This document shows positions 1 through 11,433 of a stretch of DNA of 64,000 nt, piece after piece; the first letter of the stretch is position 1, and every line of letters begins with the position of its first letter. Under the pieces are notes generated by a model that was not told the origin of the DNA, searched no databases, and saw only the letters and a list, made by a program, of their open reading frames with translations. Both the position numbers and the translations under genes were made by a program. The stretch comes from Nothopassalora personata (taxonomy: Eukaryota; Ascomycota; Dothideomycetes; Mycosphaerellales; Mycosphaerellaceae): contig CM066293.1 of assembly GCA_033816765.1 (NCBI GenBank), forward strand, positions 124,001-188,000, written 5' to 3'.

Positions 1-3000
1 TAACTGCTTAACCTTAGCCGCATAAACCGTAGCGTTATTAAGTACAATTTTAGCATAGTAGCCGTGCCTATAGAAGACATCCTCGTATAGAAACTTAGTA
101 ACCGTCTTAGAGCTAGGAGGTACCCTCGTTACTCTAGCCTCGATCCAGTTGCTAAGTGCTTCGCGCGTAACTAGGAGGTATCTATTTTTATGTACCTAGA
201 CGGGGTCCAAGTACCACTTCTTACTAATGACCTAAGGGGTCGATAAGTAAAGCTTACTAGCGCGCTAGTTACCTTCGCGAAACCTATAAGGAGCATAACT
301 TTAAACCTACGTAGAGACATCGGCGAAGCACCCGTCCTAGTAATACCGATCGGAAATAAGGTTATATACGACCTTAGCGCTACGATAACCGTGTCTTTTA
401 TAGCATTCTATAACGATCTCCTTCTAAGCCTTATTATCGTTAATTATAAGTTGTAACGGTGCTCCTCGGCGCTTCTAGAAGAACAGCAATTAGTCCTAGA
501 TAAAGAAGTTAACGCTCTTCTTTACTAGCCGCCGGTACTTAGTACGGGTAACACTATCGGGCCGGGTCCTAGTTTCTATAACCTAAGTAAGCTACTAAGA
601 GCTTTTAGAGTATTAGTCCCCGAGATATCGTGTTTTCTAGATTTTAACTAGATAGGTGTCGACCGGCTCCGGGTACCCGAATAGCTTATTATTAATCATC
701 TAGTCGACTTTGTCTTCGTTAGCTTCCCTAGGTTCCTAAGGTGTAGAGGGCCTACGAGACAGGGCATCTAGGCTAGTATGTCTAGTCCCCGTAACGTGTT
801 TTACCTCGAACGTAAATAACCTAATCTATACGACCTACCGGGCCATTGCCGAGTTCGGCAGGTCCGAAGCCGGCCGGTTAAGCTACTATACAAGTGTCTT
901 AGTATTAACCTTAAGGACAAAATTAACGCTAGTAATATATCTCTAGATTTTCTTAAGCCCCTTAAGGACCCTAAGGCATTCCCGCTTACTAGCATTATAT
1001 CTAGATTCTAACGCGTTCTAGATTCCACTCTTATACCGTACCGGGTAACGCCGTCGGGTGCTGTCTATTAATTCTTAAGAAACGATACATCCCTATCTAG
1101 TACCGCTAGCATTAACTAAGATAAAGATAGACCTAGCACTAGGTAAGTAGTAGAGGGTAACTAAGGCTAGAGCCTACATAAGATATCTAGTAACCTCTTC
1201 TTTTAAGAACTGCTTATTTTCTATCTAGGTGAACTCGGCATCCTTCTTTAGTAGCTTATACATTAGTCGAGCGATAATAACGAACTAGGGGATTTATATC
1301 CGGAAGTACATATATAGCCCTCTATAGGTGCGGACCTCCTTAATATAGGTAGGCGTAGGCTAATCTAGGATCTTGGCTACAACCTTTAGGTTAGGATAGC
1401 GACTATCCGGGCTAGTAACGTACCTAACGATCTTAAGCTTTTCGTATAACTATTAGGATTTGCCTCCAGCAACTACCGTACTAGCTCTTTCTAAGTTAGT
1501 AAGAACTAGATCTAGGGAACTAATGTGCTTAACGACCTATTTCCTTAACCTAGGCTCTACTTCTACATTCCTATAGTTCTTAGTTAGTCCCTTAATACCG
1601 ATGTTATCGAGAAACGGCTTCGCTCGATGCGAGATATAATTAAGTAGAATCTTTATTACCGTACGTACGAACTAAGCAACTAAATTAGTAGCTCCTTAAG
1701 GTAGAGTCGTGTTACGTACTAGGCTAAGAGGGGTTATAAAGGCTATTAAGTCCCGGCAGGACTTATCTAAAGTAATCTAATTATAACCTAAAAACAGGTC
1801 TATAAGTAAAGCGACTCGGCACCCGGCAAAATCCTCTAAGAAGCTATCCGTGTCCGGTAGAATGTTAGTATTACGCATAGTAACCTCATTTAGGAGTATA
1901 GCTAAATTAATTAACCGATATAGCACATCGCTTCTAGAGGCATTAACTTTCTTTACGACTAGGAACTAGCTATTAGAATATGCCCCCTATAAGTATTCTA
2001 GGATGTTGTTCTTAATCCGGGCCCTAATTATGCGTTTACTAATCGCCCTAAGACTTAGGTACAACCGGATAGGGCGTGCCTACTATAGCCTATAAGGGAC
2101 CGTGTTAATTTTCTAAGGTAGTATAACGTCGTGCCTAATTTGCCTTATATAACTAAAATCCTAAGCGAGGACTGCCTCCCGGTTGTAGAGCATCTAATCG
2201 AATAAGGCCCTTTCTATTAGCAATAGCTTAATGCTAACCTTAATTGAGGTAAGTCGTTCTAGAGTAATCCGGCTACCTCGCTCTATACTTAAGAATTTCT
2301 TAGTTAAGTACTTCCCGTTAAACGGACCTTATCCTTTAGGTATCTTAGACTCTAGGTATAGTGCCCTACGCTTCTATTCTATATCTCCCTTAACTCGTAA
2401 TTCTAGGCGCTCGTAAACGCTCGCGTCTACTAGCTTCTTCTTATCTGCCTTACGCTTATATATCGTAAAGACCTGCGGCATCCTAATGTTAGCTATATGT
2501 TAGCCTACTTGTTACTTCCGTGCCTAAGCATTTAATGTAGATTACCTTAAGATCTCGGAGGGCTAATCCCCTTAAACTAAATAAACGTTAGTAATAGAAT
2601 CTCCCTTAAACGCGCCTATTCCAATTTCTATAACTCGTTCCTTTATTCTAGCACTCCTAAGCAATCCTAATAAGTGAGCTAAATAGTTACTAGGCGTTAG
2701 AGCCTTGCCGGGTTCATATAGATGCGTCGTGTCGTAGTCGTATCCGTTTTCCTCACTATAGCTATTTACCGGTCCCGGGACCGGCAAATTAAAGTCCGAG
2801 GTTTCTCCGAGATAGTGCGAGAACCTTACTAATTTTGTTAAATCCGGCTTTAGTAAGTTACCGGTAGGTTAAGCGCCGTAAATTAACCTACCCTTCTATT
2901 TTCTAACGCTTTTAACAGTTCTTAAAGGGTCTTATACCTGTCCGAACTAATTAGGGCAGTAAATATAACACTTTTACCTTTGCGGCTAGTAATAGTCCCC

Positions 3001-6000
3001 TCCTACGAACTATTATCGCAGTTACGGGTAGTAAGCCGCACCTTACGGGCCTACGGTCGTCCTAGGATTGTTAGTGAGTTTAGATCCGAGGAGATAAACA
3101 TATCTACCTAGTAGTAAACCCTAAATACCTAAACATCTAAATTGCCTATAATACCTTTAAACTAGGCCCGCCCTCTAGCACCTCGAAAGGTAAGCTAAGT
3201 ACTCGACATTACTAGTAACCTAAACCTATAAGCGTTCCTCTAGCCGATGATATTTACCTCAGAACCCTTATTAATTAGGCATCTAATCTAGTTCTTATTT
3301 ATCCTAAACTCCGCTACTACCTAAGGACTAGGGGCTATAGTAAAGTTATTAAGGATACTAGAGAGCCCGATTTTCTTAACGTCCTTATATAGCTTAGTAG
3401 TAGGGACCGCACCCTTAGAGCAAAGCATAGTTAAATACACTCTAATATACTAGGCCTAACTATCTTCGCGGAAGACCTCCTTATTATACTTAGGCTTATC
3501 TTTATAGGTAACTACTTATCTAGTGCGAACCTTAGGGTCCTTTCCTATAAGGCGTCGTACTATAGCGAGCTTCTCCTAAAGAGCGGGGGTGTTAGTAACG
3601 TAACCGAAGAGGGTAGCCTCGAACTAGCGACTATATCGAAACTAATCCTAGGCATTTACATTAGGAAATGTCGTCTAGAGGATCTAATTAATCTAGTAGA
3701 TAATACCTTCTTCCTTTATAACCGGGCTATTACTAGCCGAACTATATTGTCGGACGTTGTTAAGATGTAGCATCTTAAGGGGAGCTAACAGTTAGGTTGT
3801 GATCTGATAGCCTAAGGCATCTACGATAACTTAGCTTATCGGAAGACACCTTCTCTCCCCTTTAGATTAGATAGACATCTAACACAATTAACGCATTGGT
3901 TCCTAATATATTGCTGCATGCCCTGTAGCTATTAGCTAGTTGAAGATTGATCTCTTACTCTACTCCGCTACCAACTACGTATCCTGTAAGGTCTTAACTT
4001 AATAGACGTAGTTATTAATCCTTATAGTCTTAGTATTCTATATATGCTTCCTTTATGCGAAGGGGGGGTTTACGGGACTAATAGGCATATCCTTAGGCAG
4101 TCCTTTACTAGCATCGTTCCCTAGTTTATTTACTTAGGCATTATTTCCCCTTTATAGGGTTACCCCGGATTTAGCTAATAATTGAGTTTTGCTTATTTCA
4201 GCATTAACTTCGTTAATCATTTTAACCTCCTACTAGTTAATCTTAGCTTACCGGATCTCCTGTTCTAATTAAAGGCGAACTTTCTTAGTAGCCTTAGCTC
4301 GGGCTCGTAGATCCTAGGCTAAGGACCGGGTCCTCGGGTACGGATTCTTTAGAATGCCTACGGGTACCTTCCCTTTTACTTTATTAGACTACATAGGATA
4401 GGTAGATACCTCGTTAAGCTCGCCTAAGTCGATCGCCTACTCCGCTTTACTTTCTCTAAATAAGACCTAATATGTCCTAGTAGCCTTTTCCGTTTAGCTA
4501 GACCGTGCGTCCTAAGGGCTATACTCTATTAAATGCCTAAAGTTAGGAGGGGGTTTAGAATAATTAGGAGGCGTAACCTTTATTACCCTAGTATAGTCCC
4601 TGCCTATCTATTGCTTACGTAGTACGGGAATTTCATACTAGTTATTAAACTCGCTCGGCCTATAATGTTCTTTAAGTAGAGGGAGCATATAGAGTAGTTT
4701 CGGTTTACTATAGTCCCTCCGAAAGTTGAATTTAGTAGGACGCGGATCGCCTTCTTTCCCTAGATACTACTAGTTATTCGGGGCGAGGTATACGTAGCCC
4801 CGGGATATTAAGGACCTTATCGCCCTACAATTACTAGCCTAGTACTTCGAACTGCTATAGTTGTAGTAATAACTATCTATCGCTTTAGACTGTTCGCGAT
4901 TCTAGGATAGGGGACGCTATATTACGTAAACCTATAGCTTAGTGTCTAGGTCGTGCCTCTCCGGTTATATAGAGCGTTAATTCTCGCTCGGGTAGAAGGA
5001 ACCTACGTCCGCGACGCGACCGCGCTAGTATGTACGTATGCTTATTTTAGCTACCTTCTAGATTAGGTTATTATTAACAATAGTCCTAGAGGTAGCCTTC
5101 TTAAGCGTATTAATCTTAGGCTTAAGGCGCGGCATTTACTTTACGACTAAGCGGTGTAGCTAAGGTAAAGTAAGAGGGAAATCTATATATATAGCTTTCT
5201 ATCCCTCCTTACTATCTACGATACTAGTAGCTTTATCGAGGATCCTCTAAAAGTCCCTAAACTTCTTAGGCTGCTTTAGGTGAAGCCCGTAAGCCTTATA
5301 GACCGCTTTCGCGACTGCCTCTAGTAATCCCTAAAGGAGGAGGCGACTCCGGGAGCTATTATCTAAATCCTTAGGTTTAATTAGGTTACTTAAGGATATA
5401 AATAGGCGGATGAATTCCTTTATATCCTATTCTTCGGGCCTCTTACCTTACTACGCCCTAACAATCTCCTTAAGATATTCCCGACTCCCTAACATCGAGT
5501 AGGCGTTAAACCTTAAGAACTCTAATAAGAACGCCCTCCTAAAACGTGCCTTGTTAGTAAGCTACCTAGGCAGTCTTATAACTATACGCCGGATAGTAGT
5601 TTCGCAATTACGCTTAAACCTACCCTAGATATTATCCTTCTTAATAGATGCCCGAGGCGGATACTAGTCTATTAGGTCGCTAAACCGCTCCTAGAACTTA
5701 GTAGCATTAGTACTATTAAAGAACGGATTCTTAGCACCTCCTAGAGGTAGAAAGCGAGGGCTAGCGTTTTCCATTGCTACTGCTAATCGTCTAAAGAGGG
5801 CAGTTATAGTATCTATTCTAATTATGCTGTTCGTGCCTACACCTATACCTAATTTAGCGGCGTTAGTTCCGCTTCTCCCTTCTTTACTAGATTTAGGTGT
5901 TTCCCCTTCCTCCGATTCCTCTATCCCCTTATAAGGGACAGAGTCCCTATAGACCCCTTCCATTTTCGTAGGGTTTATAGGCTACTCGTAGCCTCTACCT

Positions 6001-6240
6001 ATGTCGGTAAAGGTGCTAAGTTTTTCTAGTAATGTAGCCGTATCTATTATTACGTAGTACTTGCTTTAGAATGCACTAATACTAGTTATTGCTTAATAGG
6101 ACCTTATAACCGTAATTATTGCTAAGTACCTTGGACCTTAAGTGTTTTCGACCTTAGTCGACCTTAACCGTGAACCTTAACCTTAAGTAATAACCTTAAC
6201 CGTGAACCTTAGACCTTAAACCGTGATTTTAACCTTATAA
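1..6240 (-). mobile_element. RIP-worn Ty3/Gypsy relic, cut by window edge
   Basis: Reading the minus strand through many TAG/TAA stops gives a Ty3/Gypsy order. A gag start lies near 5,963, a reverse transcriptase around 2,100-1,600 (a worn YxDD-like motif reads FLDN), RNase H with a tether rich in ARW/RHVPG-like residues at about 1,300-750, and an integrase zinc-finger region (RYYWDG-like) near 430-300. The integrase end is lost beyond base 1. Most stops sit where TGG (Trp) is expected, which is what CpA/TpG-to-TpA mutation produces. No frame is usable, so this is a dead copy. The 5' LTR should lie to the right but was not delimited. Domain order and strand are seen directly; family assignment rests on motif recognition. 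Confidence 0.75.
6131..6240. repeat. short degenerate tandem motif
   Basis: The unit ACCTTAACCGTGA and close variants recur about five to seven times in a row, between the worn Ty3 gag leader and the clean LTR element. It may be part of the leader or LTR of the worn element. No coding potential is seen. Confidence 0.5.
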
Positions 6241-6309
6241 ACTAGAAACTAATACGCTACCGGGTGTACACTTAATACCCCCCTTATTAACTACTAAAAT
6301 AATGTCTAC

Positions 6310-6470
6310 TGTCACGGTTTACCTTTGCACAGACGCACTTCGGTGTCACGTGACCTCGGGCCCGATCTTATCACGCGCTTCTCGCGACTTCTTACTTCTC
6401 TTCTTCGTAGAACTTACTCGATACTAAGGCTAATACACGTTTGCGCCCTGTTGCTGTCTTGTCCGTGTCA
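6310..6470 (+). repeat. 5' LTR of miniature element (161 bp)
   Basis: Matches 7,193-7,353 throughout by eye, with TG..CA ends. The left flank TCTAC is the target duplication. Confidence 0.9.
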
Positions 6471-6831
6471 TTAACCGCGCTCGATCGCCGCAAGCGATCA
6501 CCCCGACCACGTGTGCACAGAAACGCGCGTGCGACACCGAGTCCGAATGGCCGCAAACCAGACGACACTCGGAGCAGACGAATCCTAATTCATTCCCAAC
6601 CTGAACCTTAACCTACTCACGAAGAAGTTCCTCCGCGACGCGCGCCAACGACAGAACGGCACACTAACCGAAGGACAACGTGAGGTGGAAGACGAGTCAG
6701 AGTGGAATCCGGATTTCGACGACACCCAGGGTGTAGAACGACTGCGCAAGATGGCGCAAGAGACACAAGACGAGACTCAGGGCCGAGATGGTGCTGAGCA
6801 GGCTCGTCAGCAAGAGGAGCACCGGCGGAGC

Positions 6832-7068
6832 GCAGATACAACTTGAGGCAAGCTGAGGCTTGATATACAGTTGGTGGACACAAGGCACACTGCGGTGTGA
6901 TACTGTCTTCGCAGATACAACTTGAGGCAAGCTGAGGCTTGATATACAGTTGGTGGACACAAGGCACACTGCGGTGTGATACTGTCTTCGCAGATACAAC
7001 TTGAGGCAAGCTGAGGCTTGATATACAGTTGGTGGACACAAGGCACACTGCGGTGTGATACTGTCTTC
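6832..7068. repeat. Three 79-bp tandem repeats inside the miniature element
   Basis: Units at 6,832-6,910, 6,911-6,989 and 6,990-7,068 look identical, each starting GCAGATACAACTTGAGG and ending CTGTCTTC. A partial variant (GGCTTGCTGCGGCAAGATATAC) follows at about 7,075-7,096. Because 79 is not a multiple of three, open frames that run through the array on the minus strand are by-products of the repeat. Confidence 0.95.
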
Positions 7069-7192
7069 GCTTAAGGCTTGCTGCGGCAAGATATACATTG
7101 GATTGGATTGAATTGGGTAATGGCGATGGATATACCCCATTGCGATTGATTCACGCGTACGAGGGCGTACGGCGGTTTGAGAGGGGGGGTGG

Positions 7193-7353
7193 TGTCACGG
7201 TTTACCTTTGCACAGACGCACTTCGGTGTCACGTGACCTCGGGCCCGATCTTATCACGCGCTTCTCGCGACTTCTTACTTCTCTTCTTCGTAGAACTTAC
7301 TCGATACTAAGGCTAATACACGTTTGCGCCCTGTTGCTGTCTTGTCCGTGTCA
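7193..7353 (+). repeat. 3' LTR of miniature element (161 bp)
   Basis: Same sequence as the left copy by eye. It is preceded by the purine tract and followed by the TCTAC target duplication at 7,354-7,358. Confidence 0.9.
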
Positions 7354-7358
7354 TCTAC

Positions 7359-9990
7359 TAACTACCCTATGTAGGCCTGTCCGAGTTGTGGTAGTATAGA
7401 GCGGCGCTTATGTAAGCAGGGGTATTTGCCGGTCCCGGGACCGTGAAATTAGGTCACGTGACAAGTAGCGCAGTAGCTAGATAAACAAGAGGATTAGCGG
7501 ACTTAAACCCCTATGCCCTCTACTTAAGAGGTATGAATTGAATTGTTTCCTTAGTGCTACGCTTACAATGCTTAACTACGCAGTATATATCTTAACAGCT
7601 ATACTAGGTCCTGCTAGCTTACCTAAATGTCTAATTAAACTAAAATGAAATTACGGCAAGTTAGACCTAAGGGACCCCCTCTAAACCTAAGGTTAACATA
7701 ACCTATTAGTCGTTAATACTATCTAGTTATCCTTCTATTTCGTAACCTCGTACTCTAATATAATATTAAGTATACGATTTATAGGATCGCCGTATACGTT
7801 TTAATAGAACTCCTTAAAGTCCTAGTATATATACCCTACGAGATTAAAGACGCTATAGTTAGTATACTATCGTTTACTTACCTCTCCACTAAGGTATATA
7901 ACCCTATATAGGACCGTTAATTTATCCGTCTTATATATAGTACCTAAGAGGGCGAAGATAAGTAAGAGCTCCTTAAGGAATACTCTTACCTTCCTTATCG
8001 AATCCCCTCTAAAAGGTATCGGCTCTTTTAGACGCGGTTGAGTCGTATACGCTACTGCCCCGCCTCGTACTATAATTTCTTATTAGTAGTTATAGAGATA
8101 GAGGTAGGGGTTATAGTAGGGAAGTAATCTTCTCTCCTCCCTCCTATATACTCTAGAGGCGGTATACTTATAGCGCGTAAGATCTCTAGCCGCTTAATCT
8201 CCTACTATATCTGCTACTCTTTATCTTAGCCCTTAAGGCCTCTCTTCTCGTAACTAAGGCTATATAACGCCCCTACTACTATACTCTAAGGCTTAGGGAG
8301 GGGCGTAGGCGACTTACCGTCGCGCGTATTATAATTAGGCTCTATAGCGTATATAGATTATAACGAGGGGAAGCTTTAGAACTATTAGCACTATAAGGGA
8401 ATATCGTAATATATAGTATACCTATAATCTTCTAATCGTAGATAAAATAAAGCTTACCTTCTTCTATAGATACTATATACGTCGCTTAGTATATATATTT
8501 ACGTTACGTACGGCTTACTAAGCCGGGTATAGCCGTATATTATATATAAGGGTTAGCTATAGGCTACCCTTATAGCCGGGGAAGAGTAACCTAGCCGATA
8601 CGCTATTACGACGTAGTAACTACGTATACGTAGTATAGTAGACGTTAAACTTACTTCCTATACTATAAAGTAAGCTATCTTTCTAGAAGGAATCCCTATT
8701 AAGAGAGGACTAGCCTATAGTAAGGCGCGTAACCCCTACCTATAAGAAGATATAGGATAAGGCGGCAATAACGGTAGTAGGAGCCTACGAGCCGTAGGGG
8801 ACCTAATCGCTACTAGTAGGAGTATACGCTATAATAATATAAGGCGGCCTAGGCGAGCTACTTATACTACTAATAAAAATCGTATAAAGGAGAGACGATA
8901 GATATATTATATACTTATTGTAGGTACTTAGCGAAGGGGACGCTAAGGATTAGTATATAAAAGATAGGTTAGTCTATCGTAGAAACGTAATCATAGTACC
9001 TAAAGATTACGGTTCTATTAAGCGTATTACTAGTATATATACTCTGTTATATAGAGCGTAGAATAAAGCCTAAAAAGTGCCTATTTATAATTTACCTAAG
9101 TATTACTATCACTATAGTAAATAGTAATTACTATTATAGTAAAATAGAACCTTTAATACACTAAGAGATTTAGTAAGATTTAGCAATTTAGTAGACTTTA
9201 ATAGTAGTTTATAGTATAGTATTTACGTCTACTAAGAAACTATAGCTATAGAACATTACTATAGAGTCTAGAGATTAGTACTATAAGTAATATATAAGTA
9301 TAATAGATACTATATAGTCTATAGCTACTAATATATCTAAATCTCTATCTAGTAAAGTAGTATATAGCATCTATAAATTTAATAAACTGAAATTTTCGGG
9401 TCCTAAAGATCTTAGATATTATAACTTTATATTCTAGTAGTACAGATAGTTTTTAGACGTTAGTATCTAGTCTATACAGTAAGTAGTATATCTAGTATAT
9501 AGGAATATATCTTATTATTACTATAGTTATAGATATAGCTATAAATATCAATTAAGTAAAGTAAGTAAAGAAGTCTTTAAGTAGGTATATAATAATCTAA
9601 CTACTGTACTTTCTAAATTAGATCTACTCTATTAAATATATAGAACCTAGATATAGGCTTACGTAATAAGATTTAGGTTATCTAGGGATTATATATATGT
9701 TAAATATTACTATTAGACTATTAACTAGTATTCTATGTTCTACTATAGCTATCTTATAGAGTCTACTCTAAGTAGCGTAATTTAATAGCTTACTTAAGTA
9801 CCTATTATACTAGTAGTAGTAATACTACTTACTATTCTCTTACTATTACTATTACTGTACTACTATAGTAATTACTATTACTCTAGACCCTTAGAAAATG
9901 TAGTAATTACTATTTACTATCAATCCTACTATTTATAGTAAGATTAATTACTATACTGTTACTATTTACTACTTACTCTTACTACTCCTA
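7359..9990. mobile_element. RIP-worn transposon debris
   Basis: No open frame of note. The stretch 7,717-8,577 is an inverted copy of 41,942-42,803 and represents a gag fragment of one family. From about 8,900 to 9,990 the sequence is very AT-rich with many TAGTA/TACTA steps and several copies of a short palindrome AGTAATTACT (about 9,120, 9,867, 9,900). No element boundary could be fixed. The change to ordinary sequence at about 9,990 is abrupt. Confidence 0.6.
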
Positions 9991-11433
9991 ACATTAGCAT
10001 ACGTGTTTTTCCCGAAGTATCCACCCCTAATTAGCGACATGCAAAAAATATTAGCAGTGCCTATCCACTATACCTCACTTGGACTAGCTTGCACACCGAA
10101 TGCCTTACGCTGCGCACGACGCCAACCTCTAACCCGAGCTCTGGATGCTGATCAATGGGCTGGTATAGTCAGTGTTGGGAAATACGCCGCTTGGCCAACA
10201 TGCCAAGATTGACAAAAAATACATACAACACAGGGGATTCCCACGTGGTCACCCACCGTAGTACTAGTCCTGCGGTCAAGTGCTTGTATATGGGAGAGCG
10301 GACGGGATCCCTAATTTTCACTTGCCTGTGGTCGTATGTGCAAATCAAGTTGAAAATTATGTTCATATAGTTATGCTATTATTGTAAAAGCGCGAACTGA
10401 CTGCATCGGTTCACCGAGCTTCAGAAGCCTCAAGACACACCCCTGATGTGCAGACAGGTGCATTGTCGGAGAAGGCGAACCTCGTCAGAAGTGCTGTGGC
10501 AAGTACGATGGCACGTCACATGTAGTAGATGGCCATCTCGTGGAAGGGTAGAAGTGGTAGAAGATGCGCAGAAAACGAGAGGACAAGGGTTCGTACTTGT
10601 AGCATGTCCTGGGCAGGTTCGCTTTTACTTGTACAATCGTTATACGAGAGTGATTCGCAGCATTCTAAAATCAACCTTGTTGCTACCCTTCATGCCGCGC
10701 CGTCAAGTCGAAGTAGTAGGACGATCACGCACGGCAACGGAAACAAGGCTCGTGATGCCTTCGCAGACTGACACGCCTGCTAGCCTCTCGCTCAGATCTG
10801 CTATTGCGCGGGAGCAAGAAGTCGAATCAGCTTCGCTCGTAACATGAATTGATTCATAGAAGAGGTACGTACCTATATCAACATATACCGTATTAACCGC
10901 CGCAAGAACAAAGCAGTTGGCACTCCAAGATGTTCATACTCACGTTAAAGTCCGGTTTTCGCCTCCACCCGCTGCCCACCACGGACCCTGCGACTGAGTT
11001 AGGACCTAGCATCGCAACGACGAGCCGTATGCTACCCTCTATCACATCCAAACTTCAAGATAAGGTAGGAGGTACCTCAAAACTTCGCCCACGGGACGCC
11101 GGCGAAAGGGTCGCGGACGAGTCTGATTTCGCAGCGGGCTGAGAGTTGTGCGAGAAGGTTGGCCGTGTGGCCTATGCACACGAGAAACTCCGCAATAAAA
11201 GGCCCTGCGAGATCAAGTGAAAATCGACGTCTTCTCTAGGTCTCAATCTGCCATATTTAGGACCAATGTCTTTCGGGATTTTCCATATGCATAAGAGAGC
11301 TGTAGCCTGGACTGAATCTGACTTGTAGTTCCTTCGCTTCGTGTGGATACACGTCTACGGGTAATCCTCTACAACCGTGTCTCAGCACAGCACATCAATA
11401 CACTCATGGGACAGCGGCTGAGATGTGCGCCCG
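9991..11433. other. Non-coding stretch at left edge of gene island
   Basis: Base use is ordinary, without the CpA/TpG loss seen to the left. Several open frames of 65-133 codons exist, but none shows a recognisable domain or convincing splice structure. The right end probably includes the 3' untranslated region of the SNF5-type gene. Nothing else seen. Confidence 0.5.

Larger units (their letters stand above)
6310..7353 (+). mobile_element. Non-autonomous miniature LTR retrotransposon (TRIM-like)
   Basis: Two 161-bp direct repeats that look identical by eye (6,310-6,470 and 7,193-7,353) begin TGTCACGG and end CCGTGTCA. They are bounded by a 5-bp target duplication TCTAC (6,305-6,309 and 7,354-7,358). 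A purine tract GAGAGGGGGGGTGG stands directly before the right repeat, the position of a polypurine tract for a plus-strand element. The 722-bp interior encodes no polymerase. It holds a short acidic frame starting at ATG 6,547, broken by TAA after 13 codons but open again to 6,846, then three 79-bp tandem repeats. CpA and TpG are present at ordinary levels, unlike the flanks, so it inserted after they were mutated. Its mobilising partner is unknown, but its ends resemble those of the intact chromovirus at 43,724-50,762. Confidence 0.85.

Noticed and set aside
6832..7068. CRISPR-like array
   Set aside because: Direct tandem repeats without spacers, in a eukaryotic LTR element.
6617..7140. Overlapping minus-strand ORFs with repeated Cys/Ser peptides
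   Set aside because: They are readings through three 79-bp tandem repeats in two or three frames; the period is not a multiple of three and no start context or homology supports them.
10446..10847. Plus-strand ORF of 133 codons at the island edge
   Set aside because: Composition unlike neighbouring proteins, no domain, begins without context; treated as chance.
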